The position numbers were made by a program, and so were the translations under genes. The notes beneath the pieces were generated by a model. It searched no databases. It was not told the DNA's origin and saw only the letters and a program-made list of their open reading frames with translations. A stretch of 9,237 bases of DNA from Candidatus Adlerbacteria bacterium (GTDB lineage Bacteria; Patescibacteriota; Minisyncoccia; Phycocordibacterales; SBAW01). The first letter of the stretch is position 1; each line of letters starts with the position of its first letter. The stretch lies in NCBI GenBank assembly GCA_903840375.1, contig CAIMFR010000012.1, forward strand, positions 1-9,237, in the 5' to 3' direction. Shown here piece by piece: positions 1 to 6,251 of the stretch.

Positions 1-402
1 AAGTTTTTGAGCCCCGATGATGCCGGCAAGATTTACCGGATTGTGCAACGGCGCCAGACCTGAAAGCTCTTTTATTTTATTTTTTATTTCATCGGTGATG
101 ATCGCCGAAGCAGAAAAAGACGATCCACCATGGACAACACGATGTCCGACTGCGGCAACATCAGCAGCAGACGAGATTGGCCTACCTTCCCCCACCAGCT
201 CCTCCGCCACGGCAGCAAAGGCGTCCGAGTGATCGCCTATAGGCAAAGTTTTTTCAACAACACCAAGGTCGCTTTTCAGAACAAGATGCGTTCCCTCTTC
301 GCCAATTTTCTCCACAGACCCGCGAGCAATGCGACGCTCATTTACGTCGAATGCATCCATTTTTAAAGAGGAAGATCCGCAGTTGACTGTGATAATAGAC
401 AT
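1..402 (-). CDS. ackA: Acetate kinase, N-terminal 134 residues (cut by left edge)
   Basis: Acetate kinase interconverts acetyl phosphate plus ADP with acetate plus ATP in the cytoplasm, the ATP-yielding step of acetate fermentation. The visible part reads MSIITVNCGSSSLKM at the start, the phosphate-binding strand of the acetokinase fold, with Asn7 and Lys14 at the family positions. GHRVVHGG follows at residues 86-93, where Arg88 matches the substrate-binding Arg91 of characterised enzymes, and LAPLHNP lies at 116-122. The family is usually about 400 residues, so roughly two thirds lies beyond the left edge. The ATG at 400-402 is the only sensible start: the frame upstream meets a stop at 427-429 with no other usable start codon. 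There is no Shine-Dalgarno sequence; the start codon instead lies inside the 3' arm of a perfect hairpin (398-433). The SIMPL gene ends 44 bases upstream on the same strand, so cotranscription is likely. The family call is secure. Confidence 0.95.
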   Translation of the reverse strand, partial: MSIITVNCGSSSLKMDAFDVNERRIARGSVEKIGEEGTHLVLKSDLGVVEKTLPIGDHSDAFAAVAEELVGEGRPISSAADVAAVGHRVVHGGSSFSASAIITDEIKNKIKELSGLAPLHNPVNLAGIIGAQKL

Positions 403-433
403 AGCCGCTATGGTACTACATAACGGCTATGTC
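398..433 (-). promoter_or_regulatory. Strong hairpin spanning the ackA start codon
   Basis: The arms GACATAGCCG (398-407) and CGGCTATGTC (424-433) are perfect reverse complements. Inside them, after one mismatch, TATG (409-412) pairs with CATA (419-422), leaving a 6-base loop. In the ackA mRNA the 3' arm contains the AUG start, so the folded form would hide it. The 5' side contains an AUG directly followed by UAG, a start-stop minimal ORF. No U-run follows on the minus strand, so it is unlikely to be an intrinsic terminator of the SIMPL gene. It could be a translational gate, an RNA-protein binding site or a DNA operator. The pairing is seen directly; the role is inferred. Confidence 0.6.
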
Positions 434-446
434 GTCAATATGTGGT

Positions 447-1238
447 CTATATAATCTCGTAGGTGACGGAAACGTCGCTCGTAATGGTATTCTGCCCGAC
501 CGAGATACTCGGCGCGGTTGCACCCATTGTCACACCAGCCATCATCGTCGGATATATCATGCGCTGATTTGAACCACCTTCTGTATATGTCACGATGCGC
601 ACAAGCGACACGCCGAGTGACTTCGCAAGAGCGCTCGCCTTCAGCTTTGCATCCGTGATTGCCTTGTCACGTGCCTGCGCCTGCACACTATCCGGATTAT
701 CGAGTGTGAATGTGAGCCCGCTCACTCCTGTTGCACCACGACTACCAACGCCTGCGAGCAGATCCCCCGCCTTTGACGTGTCGCGCACCTTCACTGTGGT
801 TGTTTGCCGCACTTCATACCCTTTCAACGCTTGGTTGCCCGGCGGACACGGAATACCGACGGCGCATGCAGTCTGTACATAGTCGTACTGCGGAGTTATC
901 GAATAGTCCGTCGTCTGTATATCTTTTGCATCAACGCCCGCACCGGTTAAATATACAGTGACGGCATTCGATTTCTGCGCAGAATCGGACTGAGCCTCGG
1001 CAACGGTCGCCTTGTCGGACACGACCGAGACTGTGAACGTTGCAATGTCCGGTACGGCTAGTACTTCACCATGACCGCTGACAATGATCGTGTTTGTAGC
1101 TGCAATTCCCGCGCCGATGTAGCGCCAACCCATCACACTACCTATCGTCGTGATGCCGAGGAACAATGCAAGCACGCACACCATGATCATAATCGTCTTC
1201 TGTAACTTCACGCCCGTGTCTCCCGCGAAAAGATCCAT
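447..1238 (-). CDS. SIMPL domain (DUF541) membrane-anchored protein
   Basis: This 263-residue protein has a cytoplasmic N-terminus, one hydrophobic segment at about residues 15-35, then an extracytoplasmic SIMPL/DUF541 domain at about 50-263. That domain is recognised from the opening IIVSGHGEVLAVPDIATF, the middle YEVRQTTTVKVRD and the helix ARDKAITDAKLKASALAKSLG. Family members include the E. coli oxidative-stress-related protein YggE; biochemical function is not settled, and they are common in Patescibacteria. An insert at about 118-140 carries Cys125 and Cys131 (CAVGIPC), suited to a surface disulfide. The start is two bases after the stop of the DsbA-like gene and lacks a Shine-Dalgarno sequence, pointing to translational coupling. 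The stop is TAG. I am confident of the family; a role in envelope stress is inference. Confidence 0.88.
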   Translation of the reverse strand: MDLFAGDTGVKLQKTIMIMVCVLALFLGITTIGSVMGWRYIGAGIAATNTIIVSGHGEVLAVPDIATFTVSVVSDKATVAEAQSDSAQKSNAVTVYLTGAGVDAKDIQTTDYSITPQYDYVQTACAVGIPCPPGNQALKGYEVRQTTTVKVRDTSKAGDLLAGVGSRGATGVSGLTFTLDNPDSVQAQARDKAITDAKLKASALAKSLGVSLVRIVTYTEGGSNQRMIYPTMMAGVTMGATAPSISVGQNTITSDVSVTYEII

Positions 1239-1240
1239 GG

Positions 1241-1948
1241 TTATTTCGCCGCATTAACAATGCTCATAATTTGGTCGTATGGTAACGCGCCGGAGACGGG
1301 GGTCGCCTTGCCGGTTTTAGTGTTCACAACCACAGTGAAAGGTGTTCCATTGCCGCCGCTCGCGATAGATTCAGCTGTGTCCGCGTCGATCTTGCTCTGA
1401 TATTTTTTCGTCGTTAGACAGTTCGTGAACTTTGTCATATCAACACCAGCACTCTTCGCCACTGTGGAAATGTATGTATCGGACAAATTCGCCTGATTGG
1501 CAAAAATGGTGTCGGCAAATCTCCAGAAGCCGGTGTCACCCTTCTGTTCGGCAACACACTCTGCCGCATTCGCCGCAGGCCCTGCTTCGTTATGAATGCT
1601 CGTCAACGGAAATTCGCGGTACACCCATGCGATCTGCCCATTTGACTCATCAACGATCTTTTTCAACGTAGGATAGATGCTTGCACAGAATGGACATTCA
1701 AAGTCAGAATATTCGATCAAAAATAACGATGCAGTCGGCGAACCATAACGATGATCGCTCGACGATACCGGACGGATGTTCACCGCTTTTGGTGCGGCGG
1801 GTTGATTGGCAGGTTGGGCCGAAGGTTGAGCAGCAGCGACCGGTGTCGGAACAGGAGCGGTACGCGCAAAAATAACGAGCCCTGCGACCAAAACACATAT
1901 TATGATAATAGAAGCTAACGGCGTTAAATTGGATTCCTTCATGCTCAT
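1241..1948 (-). CDS. DsbA-family thiol:disulfide oxidoreductase, membrane-anchored
   Basis: From the chosen ATG the protein has 235 residues. A signal-anchor helix (about 12-28) is followed by a Pro/Ala/Gln linker (31-54) and a DsbA-like thioredoxin fold with an inserted helical domain (about 60-235). The active site CPFC is at Cys85-Cys88 and the cis-proline loop GTPF puts the proline at 203. A second cysteine pair, Cys131 (AAECVAEQ) and Cys177 (TNCLTT), probably forms a structural disulfide, as in many BdbD-like proteins. It should oxidise or isomerise cysteines in proteins outside the membrane. The frame can extend to a TTG at 1978, but the ATG at 1948 is preferred: it puts a charged MSMKESN stretch before the helix and has AGGTG ten bases upstream. 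ATG 1942 is also possible. It lies 47 bases after the DUF1003-like gene and two bases before the SIMPL gene. Confidence 0.9.
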   Translation of the reverse strand: MSMKESNLTPLASIIIICVLVAGLVIFARTAPVPTPVAAAQPSAQPANQPAAPKAVNIRPVSSSDHRYGSPTASLFLIEYSDFECPFCASIYPTLKKIVDESNGQIAWVYREFPLTSIHNEAGPAANAAECVAEQKGDTGFWRFADTIFANQANLSDTYISTVAKSAGVDMTKFTNCLTTKKYQSKIDADTAESIASGGNGTPFTVVVNTKTGKATPVSGALPYDQIMSIVNAAK

Positions 1949-1995
1949 AACAATAGCGCACCTACCATTGAGCAGCAAATAGCAAGGTGTGAGTT

Positions 1996-2448
1996 TTATG
2001 CGCGACGTTGAAGGTCCTCGACGTCTTTCATCAACTTTTTAAGACCTATGTGGATCTCCTCAAGCGTTTTCTGCTGGACTTCCTGTTCGGTATCTTCTTC
2101 TTTGTCAGCCTCGGTGATCTCGTCAACATCTTCCTGAATTTCGTCGATATCCTCTTGGATCTCGTCAACATCTTCCTGAATTTCGTCGATGTCTTGTTCG
2201 ACACCCTCGAGGCTCTTTGCGGTGTAGTTGATCGTCATCTGGATAAAAATGGCGAGATAGATAGCCTCCAAGGAAACAACGGTCGTCAAAACGAGCAACA
2301 TCTCTTCGAACGAGAGCCACCCAACCCATGTCGCAACGAAGCACATGAGAAAAGCCACAGTATGCACAGCCACAGACTGCAATGAGCCTATCCATTTGGT
2401 CACAAGGAGAGAGACTTCCTGGGCTGCGTTTTTCTGCTTTGGAGGCAT
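1996..2448 (-). CDS. Two-helix DUF1003-like membrane protein with heptad coiled coil
   Basis: The 150-residue product has a basic N-terminus, two hydrophobic segments at about 28-44 and 50-71, and a long acidic helical tail. The stretch VVSLEAIYLAIFIQM resembles the second helix of DUF1003 proteins (SLEAI-type motif), which are small two-helix proteins of unknown function. Residues 84-112 hold a near-perfect heptad repeat, alternating IDEIQED and VDEIQED, predicting a coiled coil; the final segment to 150 is also helical and charged. The low-affinity iron permease family has a similar layout and is the main alternative. The repeat is encoded by nearly identical DNA (separate entry). The ATG has no Shine-Dalgarno sequence and sits 6 bases after a TATAAA box, so the mRNA may be leaderless. 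It is the likely first gene of the DsbA-SIMPL-ackA unit. The function is unknown. Confidence 0.72.
   Translation of the reverse strand: MPPKQKNAAQEVSLLVTKWIGSLQSVAVHTVAFLMCFVATWVGWLSFEEMLLVLTTVVSLEAIYLAIFIQMTINYTAKSLEGVEQDIDEIQEDVDEIQEDIDEIQEDVDEITEADKEEDTEQEVQQKTLEEIHIGLKKLMKDVEDLQRRA
2116..2190. repeat. 42-bp tandem repeat inside the coiled-coil gene
   Basis: A 33-base block at 2116-2148 recurs without change at 2158-2190, giving a 42-base period that equals two heptads of the encoded coiled coil. The nine bases between the copies diverge from what follows the second copy. Identity at DNA level, beyond what the protein needs, suggests recent duplication or slippage. Copy number could vary between strains. 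Confidence 0.85.
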
Positions 2449-2454
2449 GTCTTA

Positions 2455-2460
2455 TTTATA
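2455..2460 (-). promoter_or_regulatory. Possible -10 box for the DUF1003-like gene (leaderless)
   Basis: On the minus strand TATAAA ends six bases before the ATG at 2448, so transcription would begin at or beside the start codon. No convincing -35 hexamer and no Shine-Dalgarno sequence were found, which agrees with a leaderless message. The evidence is a single AT-rich box, so this is tentative. Confidence 0.35.
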
Positions 2461-2506
2461 CACCTATTTTTTATTCAGGGGTGTCTACTGGGAATCGGTC
2501 ACAAAT

Positions 2507-2526
2507 AATCCCGCTGTGGCGGGATT
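2507..2526 (-). terminator. Terminator-like hairpin
   Basis: AATCCCGC (2507-2514) pairs perfectly with GCGGGATT (2519-2526) across a TGTG loop. Read on the minus strand the stem is followed by ATTATTTG, a modest T-rich tail; on the plus strand the tail is poor. It is the last of four hairpins met by transcription coming from serS. Confidence 0.5.
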
Positions 2527-2542
2527 TCCGCGACCCCGACTC

Positions 2543-2565
2543 AAAAAGCCTCCCCGAGGCTTTTT
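2543..2565. terminator. Bidirectional intrinsic terminator
   Basis: AAAAAGCCTC (2543-2552) pairs with GAGGCTTTTT (2556-2565) around a CCC loop. The A-run and T-run flanking the GC stem make it a good terminator on either strand. No plus-strand gene ends nearby, so minus-strand use is more likely. Confidence 0.75.
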
Positions 2566-2609
2566 TCCGTCCTTCGATTCCCAGATATACCACTTCGTGG
2601 CATGAAACA

Positions 2610-2630
2610 ACCCCGCCAAAAAAGCGGGGT
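2610..2630 (-). terminator. Terminator-like hairpin
   Basis: ACCCCGC (2610-2616) pairs with GCGGGGT (2624-2630) around a 7-base loop containing six A residues. TGAAA (2603-2607) and TTTCA (2633-2637) could extend the pairing. The minus-strand tail is TTGTTTC. A terminator or a small structured RNA element are both possible. Confidence 0.5.
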
Positions 2631-2776
2631 CATTTCACACCATGGGTGCCGTCGTAGAGGAAGTTAGAACTGTTTTTGAGAGGAGAAATGACGCGACGAT
2701 TTATATTCCAAGCCTTTATTCGATGGCATGTGTATAAACACCGCTCATCATGTTGATTCTTGTAGGCAACAAAGGA

Positions 2777-2804
2777 AAAGACCTCCATTTTACTGGAGGC
2801 CTTT
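2777..2804 (-). terminator. serS terminator
   Basis: CCTCCA (2782-2787) pairs with TGGAGG (2794-2799); after one mismatch AAAG (2777-2780) pairs with CTTT (2801-2804). On the minus strand it lies 17 bases past the serS stop and is followed by TCTTTTCCTTT, a normal U-rich tail. Confidence 0.75.
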
Positions 2805-2821
2805 AGTTTGAAACGCGCTGT

Positions 2822-4096
2822 CTATTTTCCGATTTTGGAATAACCGACGTACGGTTGCAGCACTTCCGGGATCAGGATGCTGCCGTCGGCTTGTTGGTAG
2901 TTTTCCATAATGGCGAGCATTGTCCGCGTGACCGCAACCGCCGTGCCGTTCAATGTGTGCACGAACTCGGCCTTATTAGTGGCTTTGTCCTTGTAACGGA
3001 CGTTCAGGCGACGTGCCTGGAAATCCGTACAATTTGAGGCCGAGGTCACCTCACCATAGCCACCAACCTCTCCAAGTCCCGGCATCCATGCCTCGATGTC
3101 GTACTTCTTGTGCGCCGGGGTACCAAGATCCCCCTTACACATCAGCAAGACGCGATACGGCAATCCGAGCGCTTGATAAAACTCCTCTTCGATCGCGAGA
3201 AGCTCTTCGTGTGCATCGCGGCTTTTGCTCGGCAGGGCGAATTGGTACATCTCCACCTTGGTAAACTGATGAACACGATACAACCCCCTGCTTTCGCGGC
3301 CAGCACTGCCTGCCTCCGTCCGGAAGCAATGACTCACCGCCGACAACTTGAGCGGCAACTCATCTTCTTGAAGGACGGTGTTAGCCAGATAACCTCCGAT
3401 GGTTATTTCGGAAGTCCCAATAAGGCTGAGACCTCCCTCGGAAAGCGAGTAGATCTGGCTCTCGGGCCCGCGCGGTACAAAACCCGACGCGGCGATGATG
3501 TCGTCTCGAGCAAGCTCGGGAGTGGTCATCACCGTAAAGCCATGTTTGATTGCATGATCAAGCGCATATCGCACCAGCGCAAGCTCAAGGATCACCGCAG
3601 CATTCTTCAGAAAGAAGAACTTCGGGCCCGCCACTTTCGTACCGGCCTCAAAGTCGACAAGATTGAGCTTTTTGCCGAGCTCCAGATGGTCAAGCGGCTT
3701 AAAGCCAAAGACCGGCGGACTACCAAAGAACTTGATCGGAATGTTGCCCGCTTCGTCTTTCCCCTGCGGCACTTCATCGGCTGCTATGTTCGGGACTTTC
3801 AACATCTCGGACATATAAGCAGTTTCCACCGCAGCAACATGCTCCTTCGCGCCGGAGATCTGTTGCTTGATCTCCGTGGCTTCCTGCCGTAAAGACGCTT
3901 GTTGCTCTGCCGAAGCGTTTCGGAACTGTGCGGCAATTTCGTTCGACCGACGCTGCAAGTTATTCAACTGCATTCTTGCAGCCTTCAGTCGTTCGTACAT
4001 GCGCACAACCTTGTCGATGTCGGCGTTCGCGTAACGCTCCTGCGTATTACGCTTCACCAACTCGACGTTTTCGAGGATAAACCGGATATCAAGCAT
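2822..4096 (-). CDS. serS: Seryl-tRNA synthetase
   Basis: SerRS charges tRNA-Ser (and tRNA-Sec where present) with serine in the cytoplasm. The 424-residue product has the normal length. Its N-terminal long-helix arm (about 1-105), which grips the tRNA variable arm, precedes the class II catalytic domain. The TSE serine-binding triplet is at 228-230, motif 2 FRTEAGSAGRESRG at 258-271, HQFTKVE at 276-282, and motif 3 beginning LNGTAVAVTRTMLAIMEN at 382-399. The frame is open to 4144, but the ATG at 4096 is chosen because MLDIRFILEN is the family N-terminus and GGGAGA (4102-4107) sits five bases upstream as a clear Shine-Dalgarno. It is divergent from the AdoMet synthetase gene and ends in a terminator, so it is probably monocistronic. 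All key residues look intact; this is the housekeeping enzyme unless a second copy exists. Confidence 0.97.
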   Translation of the reverse strand: MLDIRFILENVELVKRNTQERYANADIDKVVRMYERLKAARMQLNNLQRRSNEIAAQFRNASAEQQASLRQEATEIKQQISGAKEHVAAVETAYMSEMLKVPNIAADEVPQGKDEAGNIPIKFFGSPPVFGFKPLDHLELGKKLNLVDFEAGTKVAGPKFFFLKNAAVILELALVRYALDHAIKHGFTVMTTPELARDDIIAASGFVPRGPESQIYSLSEGGLSLIGTSEITIGGYLANTVLQEDELPLKLSAVSHCFRTEAGSAGRESRGLYRVHQFTKVEMYQFALPSKSRDAHEELLAIEEEFYQALGLPYRVLLMCKGDLGTPAHKKYDIEAWMPGLGEVGGYGEVTSASNCTDFQARRLNVRYKDKATNKAEFVHTLNGTAVAVTRTMLAIMENYQQADGSILIPEVLQPYVGYSKIGK

Positions 4097-4146
4097 GATC
4101 TTCTCCCTTGGTTGCACTAGGTTATGTTGTTGAACGTCTAGCACTA

Positions 4147-4175
4147 TTCATATCACACAAAAACTATCCCGTCCA
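4147..4175 (-). promoter_or_regulatory. Probable serS promoter
   Basis: On the minus strand TGGACG (4170-4175) lies 17 bases before TATGAA (4147-4152), and a TGA just upstream of the latter makes an extended -10. Each hexamer matches four of six consensus positions. Transcription would start near 4140, leaving a leader of about 44 bases that contains the serS Shine-Dalgarno. This is a sequence match only. Confidence 0.4.
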
Positions 4176-4186
4176 TAGCCAGTGCG

Positions 4187-4215
4187 TTGACTATTCAAGC
4201 ATCATGACGTACTCT
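4187..4215 (+). promoter_or_regulatory. Probable promoter of the AdoMet synthetase gene
   Basis: TTGACT (4187-4192) is a five-of-six -35 match, followed after 17 bases by TACTCT (4210-4215), a weak -10. The expected start near 4222 leaves a leader of about 32 bases. No SAM riboswitch fits in such a short leader. AAGGAG at 4240-4245, eight bases before the ATG, is a strong ribosome binding site. Confidence 0.45.
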
Positions 4216-4253
4216 TCGTTTTAGACGTTCCAACCCAGCAAGGAGTAGAAGCC

Positions 4254-5513
4254 ATGAATACGCGTACATCCCTTGTGTATGCATCGGGAAAGACCGCTGC
4301 AAGCGAAACCGAGTACGAGGTCGTCGAACGCAAAGGCATCGGGCATCCCGATACGCTTTGCGATACGATCGCGGAAAAGATCTCTCGCGCATACTCGCAA
4401 TATTGCCTTGAAAAGTACGGCATCATTCTCCGGCACATGGTCGACAAGATCGCTCTTGCCGGTGGTGCCTCTCGGGTGAAGTTCGGCAGCGGCGAGATGG
4501 TGACCCCTGTTCGCCTCTACCTCAATTGCCGGTTCACTCGTTCGTACCAAGGCGAGCCGATACCGTACCTTGAGATCGCGACAAAAGTTGCGCACGCGCA
4601 CTTTGCGGAAGTGATGCCATTGTTCGACACGAGCAAATGGCTCACCATAGTCGACAACACGCACGTGTCTCCCGGGCCCGGGGTTGTGTACGCGGAAGAC
4701 GGCAACACGCAAAATGAGCGCCGCTTCTTCTTCGAAGTTCCGGACAAACAGTTTGCAGGCTACCACGACAACAACATGCGCTCGAACGACACCTCGACAG
4801 CGGTTGCATACGCGCCGTTGAGCGATGTGGAAAAGATCGTACTGTTTGTTGAAAACACCCTCAACAGCAGCACATTCAAAATCCAGCATCCGTATGTCGG
4901 CACCGACATCAAGGTCATGGCGTGCCGCACGCAAGACAGGATCAGCGTGACGGCGTGCATTCCGTTCCTCGCGGCACACACTCCGAACAAAGAGTTCTAC
5001 TTCGAAAGACTGGCCGCCCTGAGAGATATCATCAAACGACTCATCCTTGAAGTGTACGAACACTACGAAATCAGCGTGCACCTCAATACGCGGGATGCGC
5101 CGACCCGTTCGGATTACTACCTCACGCTTACCGGCAGTGCATTGGAAAGCGGCGACGAAGGTGTGGTCGGTCGCGGCAATCGTTTCAACGGCGTCATTCC
5201 GTTCACACGGCATATGAGCATGGAAGCGAGCTGCGGCAAAAATCCCGTCTACCATGTCGGGAAAGTGTACACCGCCGTCGCGGCGCAAGTCTCCGAGACA
5301 ATCTACCGGCGCCTCGGATTGGAAACCTACGTCTACCTGACGTCGCAGATGGGTCGCAGTCTCATGGATCCATGGACTTCGTGCGTGGAGGTCTGCAAAC
5401 CGCGCATCGCGGCTCATCAGAAAAAAGCCATTGAGAAAATCCTCGAAGACGCGCTCACGGATATACCCTCAATCACCGAACAGATCATCAAGGGCAACAT
5501 CGTCCTATACTGA
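4254..5513 (+). CDS. Archaeal-type S-adenosylmethionine synthetase
   Basis: The enzyme makes S-adenosylmethionine from methionine and ATP in the cytoplasm. The 419-residue protein belongs to the archaeal AdoMet synthetase family (COG1812/PF01941), not the usual bacterial MetK family. Diagnostic stretches are VERKGIGHPDTLCDTIAEKI (24-43), NDTS with AYAPLS (178-190), GTDIKVMACR (216-225), GDEGVVGRGNR (300-310) and MSMEASCGKNPVYHVGK (321-337). The bacterial family hallmarks GHPDK and GAGDQG are absent. Length fits archaeal enzymes of about 400 residues, and nothing looks truncated. The start is supported by AAGGAG eight bases upstream. It is the only plus-strand gene here, divergent from serS, convergent with the S51 peptidase gene, and followed by a terminator. 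Archaeal-type enzymes occur in a minority of bacteria; whether this genome also has a bacterial metK cannot be seen. Confidence 0.93.
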   Translation: MNTRTSLVYASGKTAASETEYEVVERKGIGHPDTLCDTIAEKISRAYSQYCLEKYGIILRHMVDKIALAGGASRVKFGSGEMVTPVRLYLNCRFTRSYQGEPIPYLEIATKVAHAHFAEVMPLFDTSKWLTIVDNTHVSPGPGVVYAEDGNTQNERRFFFEVPDKQFAGYHDNNMRSNDTSTAVAYAPLSDVEKIVLFVENTLNSSTFKIQHPYVGTDIKVMACRTQDRISVTACIPFLAAHTPNKEFYFERLAALRDIIKRLILEVYEHYEISVHLNTRDAPTRSDYYLTLTGSALESGDEGVVGRGNRFNGVIPFTRHMSMEASCGKNPVYHVGKVYTAVAAQVSETIYRRLGLETYVYLTSQMGRSLMDPWTSCVEVCKPRIAAHQKKAIEKILEDALTDIPSITEQIIKGNIVLY

Positions 5514-5514
5514 A

Positions 5515-5560
5515 AACCGCCCCGCCTTCGGCTCATACGAGCTGGAGGCGGTTCTTTTTT
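5515..5560 (+). terminator. Terminator between converging genes
   Basis: AACCGCC (5515-5521) pairs with GGCGGTT (5547-5553), followed by C and six T on the plus strand. Inside, GCC/GGC (5524-5532) or GCTC/GAGC (5531-5542) can form smaller stems. It begins right after the TGA of the AdoMet synthetase gene. The stop of the converging peptidase gene touches the T-run. The minus-strand tail GGTTTTC may give weak termination in that direction too. Confidence 0.8.
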
Positions 5561-6251
5561 AGAAAGACAAACGAACGCCACTATTCAACACCGTCAAAGA
5601 TCCATCCGGCGCATACACAAAGCAAGGCTTCGTACCCACACAAAGCATCTCGGTCTCAGCGAAAACAAGTCCAGTCTCTTCCGGTAAACACAAGATCGGC
5701 GACTGGTGAGATATTGCCCATTCTTGAAACCTCCCGGCTTGTTCTTCCTTAAAATGACAGGCGACCGAGTAATCGCCGAGTATAGCAAAGCCGTTCATAT
5801 CAGTCCAAGCGATCTCGTTTTTATCATCATGAGTATCGATCTGCTTACCCATCACAATAGCACCGGCACTGCCACCGTACACGGATCCTTTTTGCTCAAT
5901 AAACTCCGCGATAACTTTTTGGAAATCCACCTCTCGCAATTCTTTCATCAAACTCCACGTATTACCGCCGCCGATATACATCGCATCAAAACGCGCGACG
6001 TCTGCATATGTTTTGTACGCTACATCGTCCCACAACTCAAAAGTTACGTCTTCTCTCTTGTGTAATGCGAGTATATTTTTCATCCACAATGCCGCGGTCG
6101 CATACAGCTTATGCCCGCGCAGGGCAATCGGAATATACAAAAAAGTGCCGTTTTGTGAGATCTTCTCAAAGAAAAAACTGTCAAGAGGAAATGACTGATG
6201 TTCGTCACCTCCTCCTGACAGATATAGTTCGTGTTTTCTTAGTTGCGGCAT
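5559..6251 (-). CDS. Peptidase S51 family protein (dipeptidase E / cyanophycinase-like)
   Basis: This 230-residue protein matches the S51 family in length and motifs. The first strand is LYLSGGGDE, then FDAMYIGGGNTW (88-99), the nucleophile elbow YGGSAGA with Ser128, the region ILGDYSVACHF with candidate catalytic His166, and LPEETGLVFAE (189-199), typical of the fold. S51 enzymes use a Ser-His-Asp/Glu arrangement; characterised members cleave Asp-X dipeptides (PepE) or beta-Asp-Arg units (cyanophycinase). The substrate here cannot be read from sequence. There is no signal peptide, so it is cytoplasmic. The ATG lies inside the end of the AlaRS-like gene, with a 13-base overlap and no separate Shine-Dalgarno, so translation is probably coupled. 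The stop abuts the shared terminator. The family call is firm, the role open. Confidence 0.88.
   Translation of the reverse strand: MPQLRKHELYLSGGGDEHQSFPLDSFFFEKISQNGTFLYIPIALRGHKLYATAALWMKNILALHKREDVTFELWDDVAYKTYADVARFDAMYIGGGNTWSLMKELREVDFQKVIAEFIEQKGSVYGGSAGAIVMGKQIDTHDDKNEIAWTDMNGFAILGDYSVACHFKEEQAGRFQEWAISHQSPILCLPEETGLVFAETEMLCVGTKPCFVYAPDGSLTVLNSGVRLSF

Larger units (their letters stand above)
2449..2821. other. 373-base intergenic region without a convincing gene
   Basis: The gap between serS and the DUF1003-like gene holds four stem-loops (2507-2526, 2543-2565, 2610-2630, 2777-2804) and no ORF with recognisable content. The stretch 2640-2770 between the hairpins holds only a 22-codon ORF (2688-2756) that I do not accept. 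No tRNA cloverleaf or known riboswitch was recognised. It may hide a small RNA or be decayed sequence. Confidence 0.5.

Noticed and set aside
2008..2385. 125-codon plus-strand ORF rich in Leu and Phe that looks membrane-like
   Set aside because: It is the complement of the acidic coiled-coil repeat; GAA/GAT-rich codons read backwards give Phe and Leu.
2503..2637. Hairpin cluster as a CRISPR array
   Set aside because: The stems differ in sequence and there are no regular direct repeats or spacers.
2688..2756. 22-codon plus-strand ORF (MTRRFIFQAF...) preceded by GAGAGGAG
   Set aside because: The purine-rich stretch is only about 4 bases from the ATG, no promoter is visible, and the peptide resembles nothing known. 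Conservation in relatives would be needed to accept it.
3110..3892. 260-codon plus-strand ORF opposite serS
   Set aside because: It lies wholly within serS, has low-complexity basic composition and no family resemblance.
4672..4684. CCCGGGCCCGGG palindrome
   Set aside because: It encodes the Ser-Pro-Gly-Pro-Gly turn of the AdoMet synthetase and is explained by Gly/Pro codons.
4221..5417. 398-codon minus-strand ORF opposite the AdoMet synthetase gene
   Set aside because: It is a mirror of the well-supported plus-strand gene: very rich in Arg, His and Val, no recognisable domain, no ribosome binding site.
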